Below are positions 22,304 to 34,814 of a stretch of DNA of 64,000 bases, one piece after another. The notes under the pieces were generated by a model, which was not told the DNA's origin, ran no database searches, and saw only the letters and a list, made by a program, of their open reading frames with translations. Source of the DNA: Lepturacanthus savala (taxonomy: Eukaryota > Chordata > Actinopteri > Scombriformes > Trichiuridae); contig CM060470.1 of the NCBI GenBank assembly GCA_030544235.1, positions 11,805,356-11,869,355 on the forward strand, written 5' to 3'. Both the position numbers and the translations under genes were made by a program. The first letter of the stretch is position 1. Each line of letters starts with the position of its first letter.

Positions 22304-22765
22304 ATCGAAGGAGAAAAACTTATAGGAAGGAAAGAGGGCAGAGCAGGATGTCGGAAAAGAAGGGAGTAACGCGCTCAGAGGTGGATGCAAGGACTGAACA
22401 CAGCCAAGAATGTGCAGAAGGAAGCGAGAGAGGAAGGGAGGCAGGGCGGGATAGAAGGTAAATATGCAGGGAATGAGGTACGGCACGGAAAGGAGAGATG
22501 GGAAGGAGGTAGGAAAACAGGGAGGGAAGGCCTGAGAGAAAGGAGAGAGGGGTGGAAGGAAGCGGCGAGGGAGCGCGCAGAGGGAGGAAGGGAAGGAGAA
22601 AAAGGCGTCGGAGAAGGGAAGCGAAGCAGATGGGACGGAGAGACGAGGGAGAATGGGAAGCGTGAAGGAGCGAGGAGGGTGCAGGGGAAGCGGGCAGATG
22701 GGTATGACAAAGGGGGGATGGAAAAAAAAAAAAAAAGGAAAGGAACCGAGGACGAGATCAGCGCA
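22304..22765. repeat. Polypurine tract of about 450 bp
   Basis: The plus strand is overwhelmingly G and A (GGAAGG, GAGAGG, GGGAGG motifs) with scattered C and T, ending in an A14 run at about 22722-22736. It is degenerate rather than a pure microsatellite. Arg/Glu/Gly-rich open frames on the plus strand (22385-22795) and Ser/Pro/Leu-rich ones on the minus strand are composition artefacts. Confidence 0.9.
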
Positions 22766-22952
22766 CTCTCAGGCAGCCGGGACGCGTGCTTGTAACAGCT
22801 TGTACAAATGGCCGCTAAGCTGTGAAATATTTAAGGCCCCGGCGCCCTTCTCATATGTCAAAAAAAGAATCCCCTATAGTGCCAAAAGGTGACACGGGTA
22901 AACAAACAAGGCGTCCCGGAGCCCCTGCTCATAAAATAAGCTTCTACTTTTT

Positions 22953-23066
22953 TCGCGTTATCTCATGAGTTAGCCAGAGCGAAGGGCGAGGCGACGGGAC
23001 GCGTAGGCGACGAAGGCGATGCGAAACGGCAACGAAAAACCTGACGCGGGGAGATTCCGCGCTGCA
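22953..23066. other. CpG-dense islet
   Basis: By eye about 18 CpG in roughly 114 bases (gcgacgggacgcgtaggcga and neighbours), with almost none lost to TpG, in otherwise CpG-poor DNA. It lies about 190 bases downstream of the polypurine tract. It is too short for a conventional CpG island; I could not place a TATA box, initiator or exon next to it. Confidence 0.65.
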
Positions 23067-23202
23067 CAGGGGGAGCACACAGTAGTCAGCCGAATTTTAA
23101 CTGCCTGCTGAGGAAATGTAAAAGATTTTATTGGTGTTTAAAAGAAGATGGGGTGAATGAGGGCCTATTGTAAGCGGCTCTGCTGCGGAGGAGTGGGGGG
23201 TG

Positions 23203-23226
23203 TTTTTTTTTTTTTTTTTTTTTTTT
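23203..23226. repeat. Poly(T) tract, 24 nt
   Basis: Uninterrupted T run, the first of three long homopolymers within 460 bases (the others are A18 at 23426-23443 and A24 at 23639-23662). Confidence 0.95.
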
Positions 23227-23425
23227 GCTGGGTAAAGGATTGTGCAGGGCTCAAGAAGCTTTGAAACACAGGGGTTCAGGATCAGCCTCCTCAGCTGTAA
23301 AAAACATGAAGGCCAAAGCTGTTTTATTCCACCATTAAAAAGGGCCTCCTGCTGCACGGCGCTGTTTATACAAACGCCTTTTATGTAAAGTCACCAAACT
23401 AGAAGTGATGGTATTAAGAATGTAC

Positions 23426-23443
23426 AAAAAAAAAAAAAAAAAA
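23426..23443. repeat. Poly(A) tract, 18 nt
   Basis: Uninterrupted A run, the middle one of the three-homopolymer cluster; its left neighbour is a T run and its right neighbour an A run. Confidence 0.95.
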
Positions 23444-23638
23444 TGATATTGTTTCCATACTTCAAAGCGGAGGGAAAATCTGCCCCCGAGGAAATTAATT
23501 ACGTCGTCATAAATATAAGCTTTGAGTGAGAAGTGCAGCAGCGGCAGCAGTGCCAGTTTATGCATTATGAGTTATGAGCAGGCTTTTTGTTTACGAGTTT
23601 GCCTTTAAAATACCAAAGCTGTTTCAGATCGTGAATGC
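23444..23638. other. Complex unique sequence between two poly(A) runs
   Basis: It contains gaaattaattacgtcgtcat and ttatgcattatgagttatga, AT-rich homeobox-type sites in a non-repetitive context. It is a plausible conserved non-coding element, but this cannot be shown without alignment. Confidence 0.25.
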
Positions 23639-23662
23639 AAAAAAAAAAAAAAAAAAAAAAAA
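23639..23662. repeat. Poly(A) tract, 24 nt
   Basis: Uninterrupted A run. No retroposon body is recognisable on its left. Confidence 0.95.
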
Positions 23663-26614
23663 GTGCCATACTAAGGCGTTTTCAGGGCCGTTGCCTGTGC
23701 TGCAAGTATTTGCCAAAGTGATAGCGTGTGGTGACCTTGTGACCTCTCTGGGAGGTGATTTGTTGTAGTTCAGAATGTTTTACACATACTATACTGGTTA
23801 ATCACAAAAGTAAAAATATATATATATATAACAATAAACAAGCAAAAAGGAAAAAACACTTTTACGATTCCTAAATTAACCTTGTGAGAAAGACCAACGA
23901 TATCATAATAATGGCGATCTTTGGCAGAGTCTTTCGACTATATAATTAAATTTGCTAAACTTTATTACGGCATGCGATGATTAATCAGTCTGGGTTTTAA
24001 ACTGGGATTGTCACAGCAGTAATTTCTCTCCAGGGTTAGGAAATACTAAGGTTGAAGGATTTCCTGTGATTTTGCAATTATTACAAGAAGCCGGTATTTC
24101 TCGCTGTAAATAGAGTTTGATTTTAAACACACAACTGCGGATAATTCATCACAAAGTGGTGTTTGTCCCAATGTTATTCTGTCATATGCATTAGATTATG
24201 AGGGCACATTACAAGTAGAAGAGTCATTTCCTCTTAACGCATTCCCTGCTGAAGACGAGATATTCCGTCTGACAAAATTTGGTCACCACAGGAAATAGAT
24301 GAGGCATATTTTTTTTTTTAGCTCAGCTAATGCCATATATGATGCCAATGCATTAAACAAGTAGCCATAATCAGAAAAGTGCCCATTAAAAGGTACATGG
24401 CTGACTAAACCAATTACCTTGTGGCCCGGCTGCAGCGGAGATGATACAAAACTTTTATTCAAACTTGTTATATGGAAGTGAGTGAAAAACAAAAAATAGT
24501 TTGAAGTCAGCTTGAAAAAATGTCTGTCTTTGACAAAAATGCAGTTTTCTCCAAAAAAAAAAAAAAAAAAAAAAGGACGAAAGCATCTGGAACACAATGT
24601 GTTTTTGTATCTAAAACTATAAACTCTCTTCTTTATTAATGATGTATTCCCTGTTTACAAAATATCCTTGGGCTGTTTAAAGTCGAGTACATCATCAAAA
24701 CTTTTTGCAGGTAAAAGTGTTTGAAGTGCTCTATTACAGTCATTTAGACGATCCTCTCATTTTATCATTTCTATCAGTGGTTATGTTGGAGGGAATGAAA
24801 TGTTTATAGCAACACACTCCAGAATGACCCATAGAAGCATTTTATGATCTGATGCCTATAACAGTTATCGGTTGGTTATCATTTCTCTGCCTTCCTTCCC
24901 AAAACTGTTACAAATCACTGTTGAAAGAATGATGTTTAGCGTTGTGACAATGCCTTGGTTAAGTTCTGTTTACATTTATGCACAAAACCACCTTTTTTAG
25001 GGAAAGATCTAGATTTAGGTCTGAATTGATGTTTTTTTATGCTAGGAAACGATCAGTCTTCTGCACTTAATGCATCCTCTTTATACAACTGCCTGCATGT
25101 TTGGTTATGCCACTCCTGAACCATAGTTTCTTGCCTACAGGCTGCACACAGACGGGGGTTTGTTAACACCAAAATTCTTTTTTGACATATTATGAAAATT
25201 TGGAAGAAACCCTTGCAACAGAAAAGTTGATCCAGACACAAGCACGCACATGCTTAATCCCACTTATTTTTTTTTCCCAGGAAATTTTGTTGAGAGTTCC
25301 CCGGGATCGTAATGGTTCTTCATTGTGATCGCACTGTAATAAACAGAAACGGTGATATGGTCTGTTTAACAGAAATGTGTTATGCCCTGAATCCTTTCTG
25401 CACCCTTTCCTATCAATGAATGAAACAGTATATCCGGGTTTGAGCTGTGTGAAAAAACAAAGTGAAGGGACGATAGTGTGAAATGGATGGAAGGCTGGAA
25501 GACCGGTCTATAGTTTAGCAGCATAATTAACAAAAGCTGCCTCTCCATGCCTTTTAGTTCTGGCGTCAGGAACAGTCAGGTTGTTTGAGCTGGAGGATCT
25601 AAAGGGCCCTATAGAAGGCACCACTCTGAGAACCATGGCTGATAGATAAGATGGGACAAGGCCATTCAGTGACGGGTGAATGAAACCAGAAAAAAAAGGT
25701 TCTTAAAATCAACTCTGTGACAGATAGGTAGCCAAATGTACAGATTTCCAAATGGGAGTAATCCGCCTGGATTTATTCAGCCAACCTTGTCGCCTAGAGT
25801 TTACGATTGCATAAATTGTTTTCCCAATTACTGTATGTTGTGCTGACAACTATAATGCTGCTCAAGTCATTTTTTTGAATAAATTCCGTGCTACGTTTAT
25901 ATATTGGAGGTTGGTGGAGCGAATGGCTGGAGTTCATGTTCATGTTTTTTTTGTGACTGTTTTATTAAATTTTTCTACAATTACAGATGTTTCCAAATGA
26001 TAGGGTGTCAATTCACAATGCAAACAGATATTCCTTCAAGGGGAACCACTTCCACAACCAGAGAAAGCAGAGGGTGCATTCACAGTCCTGGATTGTCCAA
26101 AAGGCACAAGCAGTTATCGGCAAGGCCCCAACTACACAAATCTAGATTTTGTTTTTATCCACACACTTTTCTATCCAAATCAGGCTCTGAAGTACACCAA
26201 CACGGCATTTATCCCGGGATTTATCAAACCAGATAAACAAGTGGAGAGATTCTAGAATATCAGATAGAGTAGATTAGTGTAGTGACACCCATCCAGATCT
26301 TTTTTCGGATTCATGGCGTCAAACGTGGTTTGTGCGTGCTCACAGACAAAGTGTTGGCAGCACCAACAAGGATGGCGGACATGTCTCAGGTTCTATCTGT
26401 GCTCTTGATACTTTTGGTGTCACTTGCACATGAACTCAGACACATTAATCAGTAGGCCGAATCTAGGGTGAAGGCTACACTTTTGTCTATCATAGGAAAT
26501 CTTGGCTTGCACTTAATGCTGTAATCATATTTGATATTTGTTGATCGGATTGGTGTACGGAAGAGGATTTTTTTTTTTTTTTATGAAAATATCCAGTATA
26601 GGTCACAGGTCCTT
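23663..26614. other. Unique sequence, no gene seen
   Basis: AT-rich throughout. A22 lies at 24553-24574 and T13 at about 26570-26582. A short (TA)n is at 23817-23830. Open frames up to 110 codons lack domains. I recognise no transposon here. Confidence 0.45.
24553..24574. repeat. Poly(A) tract, 22 nt
   Basis: Uninterrupted A run in AT-rich unique DNA. Confidence 0.95.
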
Positions 26615-26786
26615 AAGCTGGCACCTTTCTGCATGGAGTTTACATGTTCTCCTTGTGTCTGCATGAGTTTAAGACATGCTTAGGTGTGACCTGTCTGGGG
26701 TCTATCACTACCTCTCGCCCACAGTGTGCTGGGATTGGCTACAGCAGACCCCTAGTGAGGTATAAGTGGGTATAGAATATGATTGA
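26615..26786 (+). mobile_element. Decayed AFC/V-SINE-like SINE, tRNA head missing
   Basis: It shares the body and tail of the SINE at 50096: gcacctttctgcatggagtt, gttctccttgtgtctgcatg, cctctcgcccacagtgtgct and the ending taagtgggtatagaa. Inner blocks (the ctctaaattgccc part) are deleted, and the tRNA-related head is absent or unrecognisable. It is older and more diverged than the 50 kb copy. Confidence 0.65.
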
Positions 26787-26891
26787 AGTAGTGTGTAGCT
26801 GGGGCCAAATTCTCCAAAGTCCTCCTAGACCTAGACCTAGACACCAACCCCACTCATCCACTCACCTTCCTATGGCTGAAAATTCCAAATA

Positions 26892-27250
26892 CACTACCAT
26901 TCAAAAGTTTGAAGTCACCCAGACAATTTCGTGTTTTCCATGAAAGGTCAAACTTTTATTTACCACTATGAGTTGTAAAATGAATAGATCATTTTATTAC
27001 ATTAGCCTTCTGACGCAATGAGCAAACACATTGCACCGTTAGAACACTGGAGTGATAGTTGCTGGAAATGGGCCTCTATACACCTATGTAGATATTGCAA
27101 CAAAAACCAGACACACTAGTCATTTACCACATTAACAATGTATAATGTGTACTTCTGATTAGTTTAAGGTTATATTCATTGAAAAACACGGTGCTTTTCT
27201 TTCAAAAATAAAAATATTTCTAAGTGAGCCCAAACTTTTGAGCAGTAGTG
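26892..27250 (+). mobile_element. TA-flanked MITE, copy D (best-preserved ends)
   Basis: A 359 bp element whose ends are inverted repeats: the left cactaccattcaaaagtttg and the reverse complement of the right, cactactgctcaaaagtttg. TA flanks both sides (26890-26891 and 27251-27252). Interior blocks match copies A, B and C, with a further small deletion after accagaca compared with A. There is no open frame. TA duplication and simple terminal repeats point to Tc1/mariner-type mobilisation; the mobilising transposase is not in this window. Confidence 0.85.
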
Positions 27251-27252
27251 TA

Positions 27253-30200
27253 TAAAATTTCCATAAACCGATTAGACCACTGACAGTTCATGGCTTCAAA
27301 TGAAGTGCAAACATTTTTTTTTTTTGCTGCCGTTAGCCTGCCAAGTATACACATTTGTCTGTAGCTGACAGATTCAAAAAATAATCATTCAGTAGGAGAT
27401 CCCTGGGAGAAAAAAGGAATTGTCTTTCCAATAATGTTGGATATGGATACACTAATGTTTTTGCCAAGATGCTATTACTAATCTACACATGAGAATGAGA
27501 GAATGATCCTTTATGATGAAGTTCATAACATCCAGAGGTCAGGCTTAGGTAACAAAAGCACTTTCCAAACAGGTTAGTGAAATATGGTGCTTTTGCTTAA
27601 AAATTAACATTAATTTTATGCTCCTATTGACTCTAGATCTTATTTCTGTTTACTGTAAACCAAGATTATCTTTTTCTTACCTTAACATTTATGGAGTTAC
27701 TGCTCACAGATATTATATTGAAATATGTTGGAGAAAACCCATGAAATATGTTGTCGCTCAGACGTTCAGTATCAACATTATTGCAACTGTAGCGGTGCAG
27801 TTGTCAATGTCGTGTTGCGATGAAGAGATCCGGACCAGAATATCTTTGGAGGCAGTCACCATTTATTTCTGTGAGGAGGTAATAAAACAAAGTCCCCCGA
27901 TCATTGTGATCTAAAGCTGAGCCCCTACTCAAAATAAATGACACAGAAATATGTTAGTGTCCTATACAATAAGTTTAGGGGGTCTCCAAAAATAGAGTTA
28001 CAGAAACTGAGTCATAAATGTTCCATATATTGACTCTGGAGGCCTAACATGTCAAGTTATATCTATTTATATAGATTTGTGGAACTATAAAAGTCTTATA
28101 CATAAAATATAATACTATTATATTTTACTACTCTGCTACACAACTTACCATATATGTACAATATATATATATTATGTAATATAGTATATTCATTAATAAT
28201 ATTTTCTCATTATGATGAAAGAAAATGTAATTCAGCCAACGTTTCATTTCCTCCAAGACGTGTTTGATGTTTTAATTTAGTCAAGTGACCGCACACATGC
28301 TGCCGTATTCGGTGCTAGCTGTAAGTGCCCATTAGCTTTTTTTAGACACACCGGACAGAAAAGCATCACAAGTCTGCTAAAAAAAAAAAAAAAAAGGCAC
28401 ATATTAACTTTTCAGCATCAGCCCGAGAGTGAAATTGTCTGATGCTTATGATGTTTAATGCTAATGCAATTTAGCCATTTCCTGATCCTGACGTGTATGA
28501 GCAACAGTAACGGCAAAGACGGCTGCCGGGCTGCAGCAGTGAAGGGAATGACGGCTAACGTCCTCCCCCCCCCCCCCCGTGAATGGCAGCCCGTTAACCG
28601 GCGGTGACAGAACTTTTGACATGAAAATAGGCCGGCGCACCGTGTAGCCTACAGGAATCTTCACTATTCACATTCCTCTCCGTATCCAGTGTCAAATCGC
28701 GACTTCTCGAGTAACCCGAGGCACTGACATACAGTAGCTGCAGCCCGGAAAACGCTTAGGATTGATATTTAGAGCGGCAAGGTGCGCTGCATATGATGAG
28801 TTATTGGACTGTGTGTGGCGTGGCGTGATGTGATGTCATGCGACGAGTGACAGCAGTGGAGTCAAGTGAGGCAAAATGTCAAGACATCCCATAATCGCCC
28901 CTTTGAGGCCCAACTATTTCGGTCAGCTTAAATCCAGCAGTATGTACATAACACATACACCAAATACCTTGCGCATAGCAAAATGCTTATCTTTCCGTGT
29001 TGCTAGGCGGAAACATGTTCTATTTGGGAGTGTGGTTGTCTGTAGTCAAGCAGCAGCCTTTACTGTTTTGGAATATTTCTTTTCCAAACAGCATGTGGGG
29101 ACCTCCGGGCTGAATTCTCTCACTTTTGGTCATATGACTAAAGGAGCTCCCAGCGTGTTTTGGTGTCTCCTCTTCTTTTCTTTTTTTTTCTCTCCACAAA
29201 CTGTACATTTGGCTGTTTACTCCCAGCGAGCTCAGAAGTAAGGAACTGCTTCCAGATAGAGCTGTATGGGCGTTAACCAAAACTCAGGGGATAGCTGACG
29301 TGTGCGAACACGTCCTGTCAGAGGCAAAGCGAGATCCCAGGTGATGTCCGTATGGACAAACACATGACTCATTCAAGTCCATGTGATGTTTGTCCCTGTG
29401 ACAATTCAAAAACAATAATTACAACAATGAGTAAATAATTTGCAGTATCCCTGCAAATATTTGGATTATACAGCAGGGAATACAAAGGCCTCATTTGTTG
29501 TTACAATAGTATGCGTTTGTCTTTTTGCCCATAAAAAATGCCACTGCACTATTTCTTTTTCTGTGTTGGCTGAGTTTGTTCACATGTGTGGACCATGGTG
29601 TTTATTCTCTAGTTTTACCTGAGGCGAATGAACACATTTATAATGTGATATCACAGTGTTTAGTACTGGTGTGTTTTTTTTTGGTAGAGTGGTCTCATCA
29701 CAAGCCCGGGCTGAATTGGCACCATGATGTCACTCTGCAGGGCTTTTCCCTCATCTGAATTAGCCCTGAGACCTGAGATGAGCTCCAATAGGAGGACAGA
29801 AAACTAATTCTATATTGGAAGCCATTTAAAAATCCTAACACTATAATCCATTTCATTATATGATACATACTTCAGAATTATAAGTGGATCTTGTAATAAT
29901 TTGGTGTGAAATTAAATCAGTCAGTGTGGAAAAAAATGTAATCAGGCAATTAGTCACCAACACAGTGCTTGTATTATGCAGTTCAATGATTTGCCTTTTT
30001 TTTGTTGCAACGACAAGCTACCCCTCTGTTCACATTGTAAAAACCTTCCTTGGTTTCCTCCCAACGTGCTCCTCATTAATCCTTGGGAGAAAAATCTAAC
30101 CAGATTCCAGTTAGTTCACCCGCATGTCTGCAAACAATTAAACAATCAAAAAGAGCCATTCGTGGAGGAAGTTAGCCCATTATTCTGAATTACAGTTTGA

Positions 30201-31530
30201 GAGATTGTATTACCCTGTCTTGCTTCATACAGAGCTGCATGCTTGGCAGGACTTGTGTCCCATGTGTCCCTGATCAACACGCCTCTCCTGGTTAATCAAG
30301 CTGGCCTTCTACTTTGACGTCTTCTTCCTTCTTTAATGGTTAACATTCAATCTGGCCTCTTGCCAAGGATCAAAACGAACCTACTGTGCAATAATGTGGC
30401 GGACTAAGACATTCCAAAAATCATATTTAGAGGATATTTCATCCTGCGTTAAGTTGCAAAGTCTTTAAATCTAATTGTTAAATCATATATACGGTTCTGA
30501 TTAAACTGCTTGCTTGGGAAAAGGCTTGTTTTTCTTGGAGCGTACGACCAGAGATGTGTAGTTTACCGGAAAGCAGCAGGATATCCCAGCAGCATCAGGA
30601 AGGACATCCGTGAAACTAATCAACCCAAAACCACAGAGCCCCTTAAGTGGCCGGATTCACATATTCTTACACATGGGATCGCCCAAGCCAGATCCTGTAT
30701 CTAATAGGGGCAAAGTCTACTAATCAGGATTTAAGTCTTCTTTATTGACCACAAATTAATTCCAAGGACCCCCCTCTAATAACTTGAGTGCTATGAATGT
30801 TTAATGGATTAATTATAGGGCACTTAATCTGTCAAAAAGGTTTCTTTCTTGAATTCTGAATACAACCCATTGCGTCTGTATTTTAAGTTTAGAATTTCTG
30901 TATTTTCTACCACGCACTCGGCCCACCAATTTGGTCACAACTGACACAACTGTCTCAACTATCATTGGATGGAAAAAAAATATTCATATTCCCCAGAAGA
31001 TGAAGCTTAATGACTTTGGAGATCATGCACAAGCAACAAGTTAAAGTTATTTATCACTTATCCACTGGATTATATCAGCATCTATTGGATGAACTGGCAC
31101 AAATGGTTCCCTTTTTCATGGTTCCCAGATGATATATCCCAAAGATTTTAGATGATTGCCTGACTTCCTCTAGCACTACCCTGAGGTTAATTTGTGGTTT
31201 TGAGTGGAATGTTTTGACACACATCTATGCCAATATTATCTAACACCACATTTAGATTGTAAATCATTTCATTGTATATCAATTTGTTGAATACCTGCTG
31301 AACTACTGACATTCCCATCAACCTCAGCTGCATAATTTGTGTTTAATGCTTAACAACAAATGCCAAATACAGCATGTAGCACTGAAACTAGCATTTCTGT
31401 CGTGTTTTTGACATCTGTTTATCTGTAGGTGTTTGAGTGTAAAGATGATATGCCATTAATTAAAAGGCAACATGTTGTCACGCCATACAATTGGTTACCC
31501 ATCCCTGTTCTCACTTCTATAGTAATGCAC
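27253..31530. other. Unique sequence, no gene seen
   Basis: Long AT-rich stretches (28080-28230 especially). Homopolymers A17 (28379-28395) and C14 (28565-28578) occur close together. From 28440 to 28860 the composition is more balanced with scattered CpG. Open frames up to 121 codons (28876-29241) end in Phe-rich low-complexity translation and have no domain. Confidence 0.45.
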
Positions 31531-31558
31531 TGTGTCAACAACAATGTGTCAACAACAA
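31531..31558 (+). repeat. Two tandem copies of a 14 bp unit
   Basis: The unit tgtgtcaacaacaa is repeated exactly twice head to tail. Confidence 0.9.
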
Positions 31559-31635
31559 TGCCACAATCTGTTCTTCGAAATAGACATTAACTGGAACCAA
31601 TTCACTCAGTATCTCAGATTGGGAAATGGAATAGT

Positions 31636-31668
31636 GGGAGGGGTATGATGGGGAGGGGGGGAGGTGGG
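31636..31668 (+). other. G-quadruplex candidate with inverted repeat just downstream
   Basis: Five G-runs of three or more occur on the plus strand within 33 bases. A 10 bp inverted repeat follows: gggaagctct at 31686-31695 with its reverse complement at 31720-31729. No gene is adjacent, so no regulatory role can be assigned. Confidence 0.7.
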
Positions 31669-31729
31669 ATCAGCACCGGATTAGAGGGAAGCTCTAATTT
31701 ACTGACTGGGAGCTGGGAAAGAGCTTCCC

Positions 31730-33906
31730 ATCATCACCTCCTCATTCTCGGGTCATCACCATCTGCGCGTCAAACATCGTTACTTCTTCGAATATAAAAT
31801 TCACAGTGTTTTAATGGTACACAATAGCTTCTTGATCGAATCAGTCTCATAAGTAAAAAAAAAAAACACCTTGGTATGTACTGTAATCTTGAGGATATTT
31901 GACGTCTGAGCCAAATCTACCTACAAAGAGCGGCTGCTTTTGGGCAATTGCTGGAAATCGTCGTGATCCGAAAGAATGAAAATCTGCCTCGTAGCGAATA
32001 CGTTTCCCTCTAAAGGCTTAGATTGAAGTTGGCAAATAGCTTGAGTGATTTGTTCTGGCCTCCATGCTGTAGGTATATTGAACTGATGTTTAGACAGTCA
32101 CAGGGAAGTCACTATAGCCTTGTCTGGGAGTTTAAGCAGATTACAGTTTTTATTACAAAACTGTGAGAGCTATTTGCCTTGTTTGTGCCCATAGAAAGTC
32201 CGGCTCTGTCGGGTAGTCTCGATGCAGATGAGAAAAAGCTATGCATCTTCCCCCCTGTGATACAGTGAAAGCACCTGACGGCTTAAAGCTCTGTTGTACA
32301 ATCCTGATAAACAAACAAGTAAGCAAAAGGGGGCAAATCACGGTTAAGCCCAGTAAAGACGGCTGTTGTTAGAATAAACCCCGGCGGGTAGGGAGCCAAA
32401 GAATGCTCTTACTGCATATGCTCTTCTTTTTCAACCCGATGCAAGAGTCAATGTCTGGGCCTACCCATGTCCACCCTGTGTGGTGGCTCGGTTCATGTGG
32501 AGAACCACCCAGGTCCTACAATTAATATTGTTGCTGTCCTGACTGCGCATGGAATGTGGGAGCAAAGAAATGCCAACTCAAAGATATGTGCATATTTGCA
32601 ATGGAATATATTGATGACTTTTTTTTTTTTCCTTTTTTCTTCTGTCCCATTGTTGAACCTTACTACCTGACCACTGAGTTATGAATGATGCAGGGATTAG
32701 GAAAAGCTCAATAATGCAGCATCTTTGTCCAGTCTATATTGCCCGGTCCCTTTCAGATCTTTTTTTTTTTTTTTTTATTCCTAAGGCTAGCCCCTCCTCA
32801 CATAGAAATCCACAGGGGTTTTGACCATCCCACCTGCAGAGAGAATAATATCCTAAATCCATATTAGTGCTCTTTCCCAAAAGCTTTGGTCAACAGATGG
32901 TTTACCCAAATCCCTTGGACCTCCCATCCAAAACCCCACCCCCCTGCCCCATTTGACTCTGAGCTTGGACATGTGTTGACAAGGTCCTATTATTAAAAAA
33001 AAGGAGATTCCATGATTTCCTCTAAAATCTTATTTATGATTTATTCATTCCTAAAGCCTCATATAGGCCAGATATGGGGTTTCGGTAGATTTGACCTTGT
33101 TAATTTTATCTTGAATTGCATATATAATACATTCATACCAATAATCACACAATTTGAACTCATGACTGATAATTTTATCATTTTTTTTTTACCAAGAAGG
33201 CTTTTCTTCTGGTATGTTGGTTTATCAGAGTTCCCTGCAATCAGCATGTTTTCATTCACACTTCACTGGGGATTTTTCTCAGCTGGTTGTGAGATAAGCA
33301 GTGAAGATTGCTGTGCCAGAACCAATTAGGACTAACCCAGCACTGGTCAGGAAGTGTCCCCGCTGCTGGCTTTTGCAGCGTTCAGTCATTAAGCCCCAAC
33401 AGGAGTGGCTGGTTAATTGTAATCCTTGGGCGCTGGAACAACAGCCACACTGTGGTGAACCCAGTTGAGCTGCCCCTCAGAAAACCAGTTAGTTCAAGCT
33501 GCTTGTCATGTGTCAACATGACTCGTCATTCACTTCTTCCCCGGGAAACGGCGGTGACCAATCACCACTGATTAGGATTTTTTATTTTTTAGAGAAAGAG
33601 AGATAATAGTTATCTTATCTTAAACGGTGAGACATGGCCCGATATGTTATTTATCCAGATTAAAATGTTTTAAAATTACCAAAGCAATAAATCAAAAAAA
33701 TATTTTGAGTTGTGTACTTCCATTATACCAAATGTTCCCATCAATTTTAAAACCTAGAGATATTCATGATTTTAATTTGTAATTTAATCTAATCAAGACG
33801 GTATAGCTGCCTCTCAATGTCCCCTTTGTGCGTGCATTCCCTACACGCTTGCATCAGTGTTGTGGTTGTTGCTGCCCGAAACTGTAATGAATTTACTTTT
33901 TATGTA
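31730..33906. other. Unique sequence, no gene seen
   Basis: T17 lies at 32760-32776. The rest is AT-rich to balanced and unrecognised. The 105-codon frame at 33012-33329 is hydrophobic and Phe-rich but has no family signature. Confidence 0.45.

Positions 33907-33976
<70 letters not shown>
33907..33976. repeat. Compound (TG)n(TA)n microsatellite
   Basis: A short TG run passes directly into 30 TA units. The Tyr-Ile repeat protein that can be translated through it is an artefact. Confidence 0.98.
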
Positions 33977-33979
<3 letters not shown>

Positions 33980-34814
33980 TTAAGGGTTTTAGACATCGGA
34001 TGTCTCCGATCTTAAGATATCAAGAATCAAACACACAGCGCAAATGTTAGCATTAGCTTAGGTAGCAGCACTGAACATGGTGGGAGAAACAGATTATTAA
34101 AATTCCCTTATCATGCAAATTACCACTTAATTGATTTTTTTTTAAACTTTAGATAAGGTCTGATATATCAAATGTGTCCCATGCATCAAACCCTCAGAAA
34201 AACAGAGAAATGTGCACAGCCTGGAACCCCTCAATGCCCTCAATGCCAGCCGTGTTTTCTTCAGTGCATTTTTTTCATTTGTTTAAAAAAGCTGAAAGGC
34301 TGTTTAATGTCCTGATGTGATGTATTGTTCCTGTCCGTTCTGTGTGCTACTTACAGTAGAAGCACTATATTTTGTGTCAAAACTTGCCTCAGGAATGTTG
34401 TCTTGTTTTGCTGTCTTGATTCCATTCTTTGGGGTACTTTTTGTTCCAGGTTCCATGCAGGAATGCCAGGAATGGAAGCGTTGCAACATACACACATTAC
34501 AAGGGACATGCCAGGAAATAAATGAAAGACTGATTGATGCACCAAAGTCAATATTAAAGAGTGTTGATGGCATTTTATACAGTTGCTGACGCTGATTGCA
34601 GGTGTAGTTGCCAGCAAATATTAATATAATGGGAGAATATACTGTAGGCAAAACAAGCGATGAACATGTCACCGTATTATCTCAGTAAACATATTTCTAA
34701 AGGTGCAATTGACATGAAATATTCACCAGATATTGGCAACAACCCAAGTGATCTGCACATACAAACTGAATCAAATGAGTTCAGAGATTCACTAATTCAG
34801 TCATAAAATGTAAC
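33977..34814. other. Unique sequence, no gene seen
   Basis: Overlapping frames of 66-122 codons on both strands over 34304-34672 are mutual shadows without domains. The sequence is complex from 34320 to 34620 but unrecognised. Confidence 0.45.

Noticed and set aside
22145..22795. Arg/Glu-rich and Ser/Pro-rich open frames of 111-136 codons
   Set aside because: Produced by the polypurine tract; no motif or family signature.
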